A stretch of 64,000 nucleotides of DNA from Corella eumyota (GCA_963082875.1 OY720097.1:806001-870000), one strand, 5' to 3'; positions 1 to 29,163 are shown, counted from the first letter of the stretch. Notes: generated by a model from the sequence alone, not told the origin. A program made the numbers and translations.

Positions 1-1696
1 ATATATTTGTAATGGTGTATGTTGTTTATTAGTTTTTGGTGCAATCTAAGCAATGATACTAAATAATTTTATTTAATTGAACTGTTTTTAGTTTTTGTTT
101 CAAGTGTGCGCCTTTTTTTCTTAAAATATACCATATTTTCAGTAACACATTTTTACACATTAAAAATGTGCTGATACCATTATTGTTATCAAATTTTTCC
201 ATAATATTGGTTTATAAAAGAGTAAAATTTCTGAAATTAGTAAAACATAATAGGCTATCCTAATGCTTAAAACACAAAATATCACCTTTTTAAACATATT
301 ATACTACAGAAATAACTACACAAATTGTTTTTAAGTTAAGACTCTTACTAGCATGTAATGCTAAAACACAAAAATTATCTTAGATCATTTTACCAACAAG
401 TTGTGAAAATTTGTTTTTTTAAACTTAAATACCAATCTGGTACCACCAGGAATATAAATATTGTGCTCTATTTTGTTTCATAATAATATTAACTGTACTC
501 ACATTTGCTGATTGCTTTATTTTTCAGAATTGTTTTTGTTTCTATTTCTTTTGATCTAAAATGTAAAGCAAGTTGGAAATTAAAATTGCTAATATATAAA
601 TATTTGAAAATATAGCCTAGAAGAATAAAAGAATATAGTTGTTTAATAAAAAATAAATGTAAAAACTGTATTAAAACAAATTTTTAATTGATGGTAATGT
701 ATGTATTATAGCTATTACCACAATTAGTGGCAGAAATTTAAACTACAATCTCAACCTAATTTTATAACTAAGCAATATTGTATCTAAACTGGAATGGTTT
801 TAGTGTTAATTGTAGCAAATATGAGTAAATGCAAATAAAGAGTGTGTGTTTGCAGAAAATAAACATTATAACTAAAAATAAACTGTATCAAGTAATTTAT
901 TTTTGCGAAAAACAGATCATTGTTAAACCCTGCTAAAACGATGTTCTTTGTGCATAACATGCAAAAAATTGACAAAAATATGTGTATAACATGGACTTTA
1001 AGTGTGTTCGTTAGATTTTTTTAATTTTTAAGTTAATTATTACATATAAACTTAGATACAAACTCTGCAAAAATTGACAGCAAACAAAAAAAACTTTGTC
1101 AATTTTCTTTGCAGTTTATAATCATGTAAAAGTTCTTTCTAAAAGTCTATTGCATGAGCATGACATATTATAAAACCATATATATGAAATTAAATTGTTA
1201 CGCCTTTTGTCATTTTTTTATAAAAAAAATAATAAAAGTTTGAAACAGTTTAATTTGCCTTTTAAATCCTTACTTCAAAGCCAAACAAAATCATTAATAT
1301 TCCAAACCAAGTTATTAAACACATAAATGTTTTAATTAAACTTATAAAATAGAAATGCACATATTCAATTTTTAAAGTGTAATAAAATGCTATTCATAAT
1401 CTTGTTTAATAACCTGACATGTTAATAAACTTTTTAGAGCTTTCTTTTTTTCTGTTTAAACACCTGTTTGTTCATATTATTATTTCTAAACGATAAATTC
1501 GTAATAAATCTCTAAAGCAAAAAAAAATTTCAAAAAAATACTTAACTTTTATTAATTTTTAGTACATTTTGTAATGTAAAGGGGACTGTCTAAAAGAAAT
1601 GCTAGTGTTGAAAGTTAAAAAGTTTTAAAAAAATTCAAAATTAGACATTTCAATTTTTTTATCAAGATCTACTTAATATAGCTGCAAATTTTTAAA
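1..1696. other. 5' gene-free flank; start matches the 3' flank of the phosphatase gene
   Basis: I see no exon in this AT-rich stretch. By eye, bases 1-40 align with 17321-17358, which lies about 95 bp after the stop of the phosphatase gene. Bases 470-610 align with 17770-17905 (shared string around TGTACTCACATT, then ATCTAAAATGTAAA). The first ~600 bases are therefore probably the 3' flank of a paralogous phosphatase gene ending just outside the window. The rest should hold the promoter of the gene that starts at 1697, but no TATA-like block stands out. The short minus-strand open frame at 784-975 has no recognisable content. Confidence 0.6.
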
Positions 1697-17227
<15,531 letters not shown>

Positions 17228-19036
17228 ATTAACTCAAAGATTTCAGTGTTTTTAACACAAATCATGTGATATACAATGTACATAACAGTAAATGAATTAA
17301 TTATTTAAAGTCCGTTTAAATATTCGTGATTGTGTTTGTTGTTCATCAGTTTTTAGTAACTAATATGTTTTGTTTTTTTGGGCGCAATTCTTGCAACTCT
17401 TTTAGTTTAAGTTATTACATTTTAGAAATTACGTATTTTGTACACTTTATCAAAGTATTCTATAATGTAGGTTAAAAATCGAGTCAATTTTACAAAATCA
17501 CTAGAACAGAATATAACATTATACCTTCTTATGCCTAAGAACTTAATAAATCAATGTCCATTTCAATAACTAAACAAAATTGTGCAGTTTCCACGTAATG
17601 CTTAATATAATGGTTAACACACATACTTTATTTTAGTTCATAACATTCACGTTATCTTGTAAATTGTTTACATAGTCAGGCTTAAGTATTTTGCTTTTAT
17701 GTCCTTTTTATATCGCTGCATGTTACCACACTGCATAAATTTAAATTTGGAGCTATCTCCTAACTTTAATAATATTAAATGTACTCACATTCGCCGATTG
17801 CTTTTTAATGTAAATCATTCCATCCCTCCTTTACTGCTTTCATTTCTTTTCTTTTAATCTAAAATGTAAACCAAATTAAAAATAAAATAGTCAATGTATA
17901 TATTTAATTGTTTGGAAAAGCTAAAAACGTATTTAAACGGAATTATGTTTAATAATAAAGTAAAAGATTTAATTTTTAACAATATTAACTTCCAAAAAGT
18001 GGTTGACAACATCATATATGATGATTTACGTTTATTTATCCATGTTCTAGTCAAATTATTTGTAAAAACATTGACTTTTTAACTTTTAAGTGTTTGCAGC
18101 AAATTATCTTTATAAATGCCCTGCACAAATAAGGATTTTGTGCTTACTAAGCAGTTATAAACAATCAAATATGTTGCCAAGTAAGCACAAAAGTTAAGAA
18201 TACCACGACGCAATCTATTTAATATCCTGATATGACTTATATTGAAAATTTTTATTAACTTTTGTATCAGCAAAAATTCGCGAAAACAAATGCGTTTATA
18301 TAAATTTTTATGCGTAACGTGAATCCCACTTGTAACACGATATTTACTTGGTAGACAAATTGATTTACAAATCAAAACATTTACTTCAATAATCCAAATT
18401 AACTAATAATAAAAATCATCCAAAAACAATAACATTTAAACAAGTTTTTAGATATTAATCAAATAGGTTAAAATTTAGGATAGAATAGTAACGCGTGAAC
18501 GTTGATATAAATAAAAGTTTAGGTGGACCGTAATATTATTAAACTTATTTTTAAATAGTTCAGTTGCGTGTATTTTAAGTAACCTATTTATATTGTGAGG
18601 TGATATTTGTGCTCAAAACATGTGTTTTAAATCTAAAAACATTTTTCACAGAGTCACATTTCGATAAAAATAAAATGTCAGTCACGCGGAAATAAATGCG
18701 ACAGAAGTGATATTACAAGTTTACACTCACAACAAACTATACGTCATCAAATGTATGGTCTTACGTAACACAAATAACAAGACCATTTATAAATAAACAT
18801 GAAGTTATAAACGACCATTTATAAAAAAGTAATGTTAAACTAAGTCCTTTACGTGAGAAGTTGTCTTATTTTTAAACCACGGTGTTTGAGTTATAAAAGA
18901 ATATACGTTATATGCTGTTGCCAAAAACGCCATTCTAACCAAAGATCTTTTTTCACTTACTTCCTGTTTAAAAACTTATATAAAGATAAGGCGTACTTCG
19001 TTATTTACAATCAGAAGCGTTTTATAGCTCTGCAAT
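17228..19036. other. Intergenic region, phosphatase to AA15 oxidase
   Basis: 3' flank of the phosphatase gene (its first ~680 bp resemble bases 1-610), then AT-rich sequence and the presumed promoter of the next gene. Short open frames on both strands here show no domain. No RNA gene or repeat was recognised. Confidence 0.6.
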
Positions 19037-20969
19037 ATGAACATTTTAACAACTATAGCATGTCTTGTGTTATGTAAGTATAACGTTAAAATTTTGTTAA
19101 ATTTAACAGCGAGATGTTCGTGTTAAAGTGTTTATCGCAAGATATAATTTATTATTTATTTCAATATTTTTACAGTATTAGCTTATGTAAATGGACACGG
19201 TAGATTATTAGTTCCACCAGGACGTTCAAGTTTATGGAGGGTTGATGCTTACAAGGGAATTGCGGAGATAAATTACAGCGACAATCAATTATTTTGTGGC
19301 GGATTTTCGGTAAGTTTTTCAGTCGATTTTTTAAAGAAAAAAAAGGCATAACGAAAATACGTAAATTACAAAATAACGTATTTATTGATTTTATTTAGAC
19401 CCAAACAAAAAACGAAGGTAAATGTGGGGTTTGTGGGGATTCCATTTCGGACCCCCAACCGAGAGCAAACGAAGCTGGGGGGAAATATGGAAAAGGAATT
19501 ATTACCGAGTAAGCTAAAAAATATTTTTATTTGTATAGGTTTTGTTTAGAAAAAAAATTACAAAAAAAATTTAATAAATGAATAATAAAACCCTAAACAT
19601 AGCAAGTTAAAAATGCCCGAAATTTTTGTGTAGAACTTATGAAAGTAGTCAAACAATTCAAGTAACGGTCGATCTCACTGCGCACCACAAAGGTTTTTTC
19701 GAGTTTCGTTTGTGCAAGAATGATGACATTACTCGAATAATTACACACGAATGCCTTAACAAGTAAGCTGATGTACATAATAGGTGCATTTAAATAAACC
19801 GAACCTCTACTGAAAATATATATTATTACCAAAGTCAGAGCAGGGATGTAATACTTATTAACCAGTAAAAATTTTAAAACTAACGATTAAAGTTTTTGGT
19901 TCAATTTTTTACAGAAATTTGTTAAAGTTTGACGACGGAAATACAAAGTTTTACCCACAAAGCACCGGACAAATTTCTTTAAACGTGATTCTGCCTCAAG
20001 ACCTTACATGTTCACAATGTGTTTTACAATGGCGTTACCACGCAGGTTAAACCAAATTTTCATTTGGAAAAATAATAATATATTTGTGGCCGGTTTGTGC
20101 CGGTTTCCCTTTGCTCGATTTTTAAAACTGGCACAAAGAATACTTGGATATGACTTTGCAGTTTAATAAATATGACTTCATGTTTTAAAATCATTCTATT
20201 GCAATTTTTTTCTAATCTTTTAAATTTAAATTTTAAAGGAAATTCGTGGGGTACAGATAGCAATGGTAACAGTGGAATTGGGTTAGGGCCACAAGAAGAG
20301 TTTTATGGGTGCTCCGACATTGCCATTTCAGATGAAGGGGATATCACGCCCCCTACCGATAGCGCACCGCCTCAATCGTCGAGCACGATAACAAAATCAA
20401 CAACAACTATGTCTACGACCAGATCAAAACCATTTTTTCCCTCAACAACTGTTTCTACCTCTACTTACCAACCCACTACAACGACCACAACCTCAACTAC
20501 GACGCTAGAAAATGTCAACTTATTTCCTGGTATTTATAATTTTACATTTAACGTACTATAAATTTTGAACTTAGTTGTAATAAATACCAACAATAATAAG
20601 GCTTAAAATATTATTTTAGGTAGTGTTGTAAACCGGTAATGATATTGGATTACGAATCAAAGGGTTTCGGGTTCAAGCCGCACTAATTCCATACTATTTG
20701 CTTTTAAGACTGGCTATCATAATAATATTTTAAACTATTATCACAATAATTTTTGATATAAATTGACAGATGGAACATGTACAGCCGAGCAATTTCGTCG
20801 TCGTCATATCCCGGTGTCATGTGATTCGTTTGTGATTTGTTCGTGGGTCGGATATCCCCCTTCCGCGAAAATAAATTGTGCACCAGGGACAGTAGTACAC
20901 GCAACCCCGTATTTTTTTATATGTGATCATCCCTATAACACACCTCGCCCATGCGGCCTATTGTCATAA
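19037..20969 (+). CDS. Secreted AA15 lytic polysaccharide monooxygenase with CBM14 domain
   Basis: Copper enzyme that oxidatively cuts chitin or cellulose outside the cell. Exons: 19037-19073, 19176-19309, 19399-19508, 19634-19762, 19915-20045, 20239-20529 and 20770-20969 (343 aa, in frame throughout). The signal peptide ends at VNG, leaving His as first residue of the mature chain (HGRLLVPPGRSS), as copper binding by the histidine brace requires. The second His lies in LTAHHKGFFEFRLC. Other family marks are CGVCGDS, QWRYHAGNSWG and the closing FYGCSDI. A Thr/Ser-rich linker (20340-20515) leads to a six-cysteine peritrophin-A/CBM14 domain in the last exon. Tunicates make cellulose, so cellulose or dietary chitin are both possible substrates; the CBM14 favours chitin. 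Confidence 0.9.
20625..20700 (+). repeat. tRNA-like SINE fragment (second family)
   Basis: An intronic fragment with GGTTTCGGGTTCAAGCCGCA, close to a tRNA B-box and T-arm. Similar fragments lie at 29690-29815 and, reversed, at 31165-31235. They share the GGTTTCGGGTTCGA core followed by CGCACCAATGC. The arms are too degenerate for a tRNA gene. Confidence 0.5.
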
Positions 20970-22195
20970 CGCAACATTAGGCCTTCCTTTAAAAACTTAA
21001 CCTAAATATATACTGTAACTATGTCTTTGCCTTTGTTATAATTTGCTTTTACAATCTAACCAAAATAATTATTTAAACTATAATTTAACATATTTTTTTC
21101 ATACTTCATACCAAAAAATGTGCAATTACTTTTGTAAATATTTTGTAAATAAACTTAAACCTGCAAACATGCTGCACAATTTTAAAGATTTAGTCCTTTT
21201 AACAGAATAGTTTTCTTAATTTAATATATAGATTTTATTAATATAACTAAACTTAATTTCAATTCCCGTTTCGCTAATTTTATTGCCTATCGGCCGTTAT
21301 ATCATTTTATAATTAACTGATTGTAAATAATGTAAATAAGAGACAAGAAAAACAAAATTCTAAAATTAACTATTTTAAACATTATATTAATAGTTATACC
21401 CATTTATTTACTATTAAGTTTAAATAACTAAATTTAAAACAAAATATTTACCGATGACTTCTGAAAAACAAGATGGCCGCTGCTAATTCATTTCATTTTC
21501 TTAAAACATGTCCAAACAGTTAAATACCGCTTTACATAATAACAACAAATCCCTAATTCAGTCACATACATTAATAAACCTAAAAAGTTTTAAATTAATC
21601 AATTAATATTATTAAAGTTGAAAACTAACTAACTTTTAAGTTAAAACACAACTAGTATCAAAAAGATGACTTGAACTGCTTTTAGACTACCCTCTATTGT
21701 TAAACGTCACAATATTTGCTTATGACATTTTGTTTTAACGTTATAAAGGTCAATTGTAATCTATTTTTTGCATAAAAATTTTATTAAATCTTATAATATA
21801 GTTTATATATATTTTTATATAATTAATTAGCTTTTAAGCAACGTTTAATAGCAGTTTATTAACTTGAAATATGGCTTACAGTTAAATAACTGAAATATAG
21901 CATTGCAAATATTACAATTTGTGTTAAAACCTATAAAGTATTCCATAAAATGGCTCTTAGTTTTTTTGACTATAAACTGTATAAACAAACTTCAGATATT
22001 TTGTAACTTCAATCTATATAAAAAGAAGATTTATTTTTATTATAACTTACGACTGGTATGACTAAATTCTAAACAAAATTTTCAATATTCCAATAAAAAC
22101 TTAACCTGTATAAACTTAAAGAAGACTAGTTAAGAAATGTTTCTCTTCATATAAACTTGTTTAAAAGCTTTTGACCGTCCTTACAAAGCGATTTT

Positions 22196-22290
22196 ACTAA
22201 GCAAAAAAAGGCAAAAACGCACCGCGCCTTTAGCAAGTTTAGGCAGAAAAATAGGCGTAATTTAGGTCGAGTTAATGACGTCATTTTGCT
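22196..22290. promoter_or_regulatory. Conserved block with TGACGTCA (copy downstream of gene A)
   Basis: Contains GCGCCTTTAGCAAGTTTAGG, then GGCGTAATTTAGG and the palindromic CRE-type site TGACGTCA at 22276-22283. The same order of words recurs downstream of genes B, C, D and E. It could be a conserved regulatory element or the remnant of an old repeat. Confidence 0.4.
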
Positions 22291-22642
22291 GGAAGATTAT
22301 TTGATTTCCAACTGATATAAATAAAAAGCTTTCTTTTTGAATTCTTTTATAATTATTTTACGTAGAATTATATTTTAATTTATTTTTTAAATTTTTAGTC
22401 TTTACTTTTCTAAAATTAAAATTTTTTTTACATACAAAGCTTAATCTACCACATAAAAACAGTTTTAGTGATTCGATTTTTGAATATTTGATTACAAAAA
22501 ACTTATTTTCAAAATGATTACTAATTCTTTACAACACAAAAACTTTTTTTTTATTTCTACAATTTAGAAAATTCAACCACAAAAAAGTAATTAAGTAAGA
22601 TAACTTTAAAATAAATAAAATTATTGAGAATAAAGTAGCATA

Positions 22643-22899
22643 AAGGCCAGTTCACACGGCGTACGCAACGCAACGTAAGATTGCGCAACCATTTAAAATG
22701 AACAGAGTCGTTCACACATACGAAATTTTGCGAAAGTTACGTAAAATTTCGTAAAGTTTTGTGGCAGAAGCAAAATTTACGCAAGATTTCGTAAGCGGTA
22801 TACTTTTATTAGGCATTGTTTATTAAAATTTTAAAAAGAAATCCCTAGAACTCGTAACGTTACGTAACGCAACGTTACCCTGTCGTGTGAACAGGCCTT
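22643..22899. mobile_element. MITE with AAGGCC termini, TA-flanked
   Basis: Inverted ends AAGGCCAGTTCACACG and, on the other strand, AAGGCCTGTTCACACG (one mismatch), flanked by TA on both sides. The interior is rich in ACGCAACG-type words and has no coding sequence. Confidence 0.75.
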
Positions 22900-23201
22900 T
22901 AACCTTAGACATAAAAAACGAGAATTATTACCTTTAGCAAGGTAAACTACATAAAAAGTTTCAAAACTGAAGTAGTAACTAAACGATGCCAGCGTATTTT
23001 TTGATATAAATACAAAACATTTTATTTTTTACATCAAAAGTAAAACCCCATTAATTAGACTTATGCAATCAATTAAAAAAAATTGACAAAATGCATAATA
23101 CACGAATATAAAAAAGTTATAATAAAATATCTAATTCAAAGCAGCATTTATTTTAAAGCAAGTAAGATGCGTTACTAAAAACATCAACAATTAGCGAGGC
23201 C

Positions 23202-26200
23202 TTAATTATTAAATATCAGTCTCGCATTTCGTAAATCCAGCATCGTTTCGTTTCTTATTTCTCTATCGCGAACAAAACGCAACATAAAGATCAAGAATCC
23301 TGAAAATATTGAAGTTTAAATAAGTGGTCTACTTTGTCTGTACTTTAACCAGTAACAAGATAGTTCAGAAATAAACATTGTTTTAAAGTTTTTTATATTT
23401 ACTAGTTTACGACCTAAACATAAAGGAACATTAGTTACCCCGACCTAGTTCCGAGTTGCCTTTGGCAGTTTGGGATATTATAGTTTAAATGCAGAAGTTT
23501 TTGCCAATTACAGCGCCTTACCCATGTGCTCTACAGGATAAGACATGAGAGAAATAAGAATTAAACTTAGGACTTCGAGTAGTAAAGCCAAGTGTTTTCA
23601 TCACTACACAATGCTGTCGCCTTTTTTACGACAAAGATCAACAAAAGATAAAATGAAAGTGAAAACGTTACCAAATTAGAATTTTAAACCTTTATAGTGA
23701 AACTTAATTGTAGCAAGAAACCTTTCTTACTGACGATACAGTTTAAACAATTTATGATTACTTACCTTGAATTGAAATGAACGCAGCAAAAATAATCTCT
23801 AGCACCAACCCACCACTTGTCACAAAAAAACCTAAAATCCAAGGAATTCCCAAACTAATAAACACCGTGAAGGAAAACCAGGCATCTCTAGATCGATTCT
23901 GCTTTGTCTAAAGTACAATCACATTTAGACGTTTAAAAGTTTTGTGTAAGATACATAGCCTATGTTGTTAAAGTATTTAGGATTTTAAAAACTTATTTAA
24001 AGTTACAATTGCAACTCTGTTTCGTTCCCAAACAAACTTGTAGATTATTGCCAGATATAAGATCAAGTTGGTACCAATGTAAATAGAAGTCGGAATGATC
24101 ACAAAGTAAATAACAAGATTCTCTTTTATCCAGCACCTGAATATAACATATATATTAAATGTCAAATGTAACAAAAACAAAAGAGGTATTTACTTACACG
24201 GAATCTTTTCTCAGGTAATCTTCTCTGCCCAAAATAAGAACCAATGTTATCAAAGCAGGTACAAACCAAGCCCAAATGATCGAAGAAACAAATAAATGTT
24301 TAGAGTTCAACTTCACTTTGACAAAGATTGGCTAAACATGTATTTGAAATATGTTTTTGTATTAATCAAGTTTGCAGTATGCAAAATATGTTGTTGAAAA
24401 ATTAGTTTTAAAAATTATTACCAATGCCAAAAACTTACAAAGTAAATTGCCATAAACACCATAACTGCTTCAACCATCATCCAACTAAGGCTACTAAGAA
24501 GTGAATAGTAAATCAAAATGGCAAAGGCCAAGCAACCTGGAGCCGATGTTGTTATAATATCTTGCTGACTTACAATTAAACTTGTGTTCAAGAGTATTAA
24601 GGATATGGAAAGATTAATGGAAATAAAAGTGCCGCGACTTTTGCTCTGTTGTCGGGGTGCTCTAAAAAAATTTAACAACTTTTTAAATGCGAAGGCAGAG
24701 TAATATTAAAAAATATCTTTCTATTTTAAAACACTTTACTTTAAGCAAATGTTTGCTAATATTGCCAACACAAGACCGAGAATTGATAAACAAGATCCAA
24801 CTAAACCAATGATTTTAGGAATTTCGTTTTCATGTATTTCAACGGAGTCACTAGTTTCGTTGGTCTTGTCGGGTGGCAACACATCAACGTCAGAATAACG
24901 CTAGAAAGTACAAAACTATCAATAAACCTTCTATTTCAAAACTAGGACGTGTATATAAAAATACAAAAACACTATAAGTTTACAAAAATTAGCAGTATTG
25001 CAAACTTACAAATAAAGTAGCAAAGTTGGTTAAATGCTGAAACGAGCATTCGATATATTCTCGAGTTTGAGAAATAACTTCTGAGCCCTCTGAAAACCAC
25101 TCGTTAATGGTTTCATCCCAAAATACACATTGCGTTAAATTTACCATGCCTACTGTTAAGTTCTAAAAAATATGCACTTTTAATAAATATTCAAAGATTA
25201 ACCAACTCTTAAATAAATAATTTTTTTTCGTAATATACCTGATCAAGATCAAATTTCATTAAAACAGGTTCCTTTAAACTTTGATTGCCAATCAATGTTG
25301 CAGAAAGAACAACGTGAGAATTCAGTTCTCGATTTAAACTTGGTTCTATAAACAATTTGTTGTTCAACAATGCATAAAAACTCACTCTTCTGTCTGAAAC
25401 AAGTTAAGTTATCTCTAATTTATATTTTTGCCATATAAGCGTAAAGTTAAACTATTTTAAAAATTATTTACACCAAAAATAAAACAAACCAGTTAAAAGT
25501 TGAATGTATGAGTTCCAAGTCAAATCACCACGAAATATTCTTACTTGGTCGCTTCTAAAACCTTTATCAGTTATAATTTGATCCCAATTCACCTCCAAAC
25601 CAATGTATGTTGCATTTTCTGATTAAAAGTTAATATTTTTTTTAATTTGCATTTTTAAATCCCAAAAACAACTTTTTCACAATTGTTCAATGTTAAAGTA
25701 ATTTTAAATAATTCTTTAAGATTCTAAATTTTGGTTTAATTACCAAACACTGTGGTTTGTTTTAACCTTATACAATAACTTAAACAAACCTGTTTTAGTT
25801 GGTTGATAAACAGCTAAGGCAAGGTTACTTCCAACTTGTTCATAAGTTTCCCCTTCTTGAAGTTCCACTTTTTCACCAACCTTGGTTAATGTTTCTAGAA
25901 TTCTAAACATAAAATTGTTTAATATTATCTTTAGTTTGCAATTTTTTTTGATAATAAAATAAACGTTAATTTATTAAATTAAAATAAATTATGATCAACA
26001 TATTTTATTTTGATTTAAAAAAAAGGTAAACAAATTTAGCCTAAAACATTGTATCATAAATATAATAACCTCTGCGTTGAGTTACTTTTGGTTATTTCCT
26101 TTTCAGAAACTTCCAACAAGTTGCTTAATGTCAAAACAACTGAATTTGTCACCTTTAATGTAATTTCAATTAAAAAAATGATTGACGAGTAAAGCAAAAG

Positions 26201-28815
26201 AACAAAATTGTTGTACAAGTCACCCTAAACGAATCTTACGTTTGTTGTTAAAGAGGAAGTGTTCACGATATTCTCCAAAACCCTAACAGCTGACGACACA
26301 TTTTCTGCTTGAATGTTCTCTGGGTTAGAAGTTAAAACCTGGACATTGTTAGCAACTTCTACACGTTGTGATTCATTTGCTATCTGCTGGTTTTCAAGAT
26401 CCTAAAATATTTATTTGTAAAAAGTTATTAAAAACAATATTTGCTTTACTTTTTGTTATAAAACTAGAATTATTTAGGTTTTTGAATGTTAAACGGCAAA
26501 CTTAAAAGTACTTTTAGCAACATTATTTTTAACTTACAAAAAATAGTTTTTACCTTCAAAGTATGATTACACGACTTAATGTAAACGGGATCTTCCCATT
26601 TTCCATTTTCATCACAAAATCTATTTCCATAAAAATCTCCTCCTTAGTATAAAATAAAATCAATAAGTTTACCTCCGGTAAATAATATTTAAATGACACA
26701 TCACATACTATCTCAAGCTTGTATAATTTACTTACCTTTTATGGTTTGTAATGGACAAGTTTGAACTGTATTTGCGCGGTAACCAGCTAATGTATTAGGA
26801 AATGTAAGAGTTATATTTTCTTCTCCATCAACGAAGGTTTGGTTGAATTGTTCACAGATATCTAAAAAGTTATTTTTAAATGTTACTTGTTTATATTATA
26901 ATGTAAGAATAAGCATGGTTGTTATTTAAAAATAAATAATTTTGATTTTGCATAGCTAACTATAACTCCCTGTTGTAAACTTAAATTTAAAATTTTAAAA
27001 CTAGTTACTTAGTTCACATCCATAAGTAGTTTGTATGTGGTCTGGTTTACAAAAACACAAACAGGTTTCGTTATCTTGTGCTTCACAAGGTTTAGTACAG
27101 CTTTCATTTTTGCATAAGTATTCACTATCGCAAAATTCAGCTTCTATTGTCGAGTTTTCAGGTTCCTGAAATAATTATTGTAATAATTATTAATTAGAAC
27201 ACTTGTTTTGCTCTTAGCTATCAAAACAATTTTAAGGTTTTCAATGTTTAAACGCTAACTTTAAAATACTTTTAGCAACAATATAAATATCTTAAAAGAA
27301 ATCATTTTTACCTCCAAAGAATTGTTACAAGATTTAATGTAAACAGGATCTTCCCATTTTCCATTTTCATTACAAGATCTGTTTCCATAAGCAATTCCCC
27401 CTTAGTAAAAAATAAAAAGAAATAAGTTTACCTCCAATAAATAATGTGTAGTTGATACAATACTTAATATCTTAAGCTCGTATAATATACTTACCTTTTT
27501 CGGTTTTTAAAGGACAAGTTTGAATTGTATTTGCACTGTAACCAGCCAATGTATCAGGAAATGTTAAAACTAGATTTTCTTCTCCATCAACAAAGGTTTG
27601 GTTGAATTCTTCACAAATATCTAAACAGTTAATTACAATTTTTACTTATTTATAATATAATGTAAGAATAAGCATGGTTGTTATTTAAAAAAAATTTTGT
27701 TATTACAAAGCTGCAATTAACAGTTCTTTGTAAACTTAAATTTTAAATTTAAAACTAGTTACTTAATTCGCATCCATAAGTAGTTTGTATGTAGTCTGGT
27801 TTACAAAAACACAAACAGGTTTCGTCATCTTGTACTTCGCAAGGTTTAGTACAGCTACCATTTCTGCATAGGTATTCACTATTGCAAAATTCTAAAAAAA
27901 ACATATTTTGTTACATTGTATAATGATTCAAAACATGATATCAATGTTAATCTTTAGTTAAAATACTCAATAAATTGTCGATAAATAAAGGGCTTAATTG
28001 CACGTTATTTTATTAATTAACTAGCGTTTTTAATTTACAGTTTAGACTTTTAATATAAAATAGTCGAAAGAAATGTACTAAACAAGTTTGACCTAGTTTT
28101 TGGCAGATATAACCCTTTATTCTAGCGTCACTTGGCCTTCCAATCCAACTACCAAATGGAACCTTTTGCCCATTATAAACCAACTTATTGGTTGCTAAAA
28201 TTGCAAAATAAACTGTTTTGTTATGAGGTTCGGTGATGTACAAGTTCTCATAATTTGTTTCGGTCCCGCTTCCAGGTTTTGGTATAGGTTTGTCATCACT
28301 CCAGATATAGGTTGAGTCACCACTTGCACCGAGCCAATAACTGTTGTACCATTGCCCTACTGTCTTTCTTTCCCATTTCCACAGTTGGGCTTCAACAACT
28401 TGTTGGGTTAAGTTGTCTTTGATCATAAGAAGTGTGCCTTCCTCTTTTTGACATTTTATTTCAGCTTCAGGTTGGGTTAAACGAGGTGTATTGGAATGGA
28501 AACTGATCTCATATCCATTATGAGCAATCACACTTTCTTTGTAGGTATCTGCAAAAAAAAGTTTAAGAAATTTTGATTGCTTAAGTTTAAAAATCAATAT
28601 CTTAAAATTTTATTAATAACCTTCAAATTATGTAAAAAAAACTTGGTATTAATAGGTCATTTATAAATAATAATGATGTTGCTATACATTCTATTATTAC
28701 TTTGCTAATATTTAAACGCTTAACTTTAAGATATAACAAATGAAATCCCACCTTCCCGAGCTGCAAAATTCGTAATTAGGATAATTACAGGCAAACTTAT
28801 AAACTTCCAAATCAT
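23202..28815 (-). CDS. Gene A: lectin adhesion GPCR with doubled EGF-HormR block (972 aa)
   Basis: Cell-surface adhesion-type GPCR. Exons, high to low: 28815-28752, 28548-28093, 27891-27763, 27620-27495, 27400-27312, 27165-27009, 26861-26736, 26642-26554, 26401-26240, 26152-26070, 25902-25790, 25618-25490, 25393-25239, 25162-25010, 24900-24740, 24661-24439, 24331-24198, 24136-24007, 23907-23766 and 23299-23202. Order: signal peptide, one-exon C-type lectin (to about residue 173), EGF, HormR (GNRSCNENGKWEDP), a second EGF with leader EPENSTIEAE, a second HormR, GAIN, GPS (CVFWDETINEW then HLTNFATLF) and seven membrane helices. Genes B-E have only one EGF-HormR block. Cleavage between Leu and Thr of HLT would expose a tethered agonist TNFATLF. 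TM1 is preceded by about 13 residues not found in B-E. The last intron holds a SINE. Confidence 0.88.
23400..23625 (-). mobile_element. tRNA-derived SINE, antisense, diverged
   Basis: In the last intron of gene A. It carries GTTACCCCGACCTAGTTCCG, GGCAGTTTGGGATATTATAG and, at the far end, CATCACTACACAATGCTGTC, which in reverse resembles a tRNA A-box. More diverged than the spacer copies. Confidence 0.65.
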
Positions 28816-29163
28816 TTTGTAAACTTAAGCTATAGAAATTTAAGTTAACTTTAATATATATCAATTAATTAAAAATATATATATATAGTAAGATGTATTA
28901 GGTAATATATCTTTGTAACACAAGCTAAAAAAAACGGCTGGAAAACTTAAACTTATATTCTATCTATATTAACCTAATATATTTATATTCTTTAGTCTAC
29001 ACGTTTTCTTTATCATGCCTAATTAAAAAAAAACGAAATTTACTTTCAGGTCATGATTAATTTACTTTTTATTTGCGACCTATTGAAATTATTAATTATA
29101 GCAAATTCTCTTTCTTTACGTAAATGCGTAAAACAACTTTTTGAATTAAATGCAAATAAAATT

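Larger units (their letters stand above)
20970..23201. other. Intergenic region between convergent genes
   Basis: Lies between the 3' ends of the oxidase (+) and GPCR gene A (-). It holds a MITE at 22643-22899 and a conserved block with TGACGTCA near 22276. Otherwise AT-rich, with no gene seen. Confidence 0.6.

Noticed and set aside
17854-18375. Overlapping open frames on both strands between the phosphatase and oxidase genes
   Set aside because: AT-rich composition without domain, splice structure or paralogue; likely chance.
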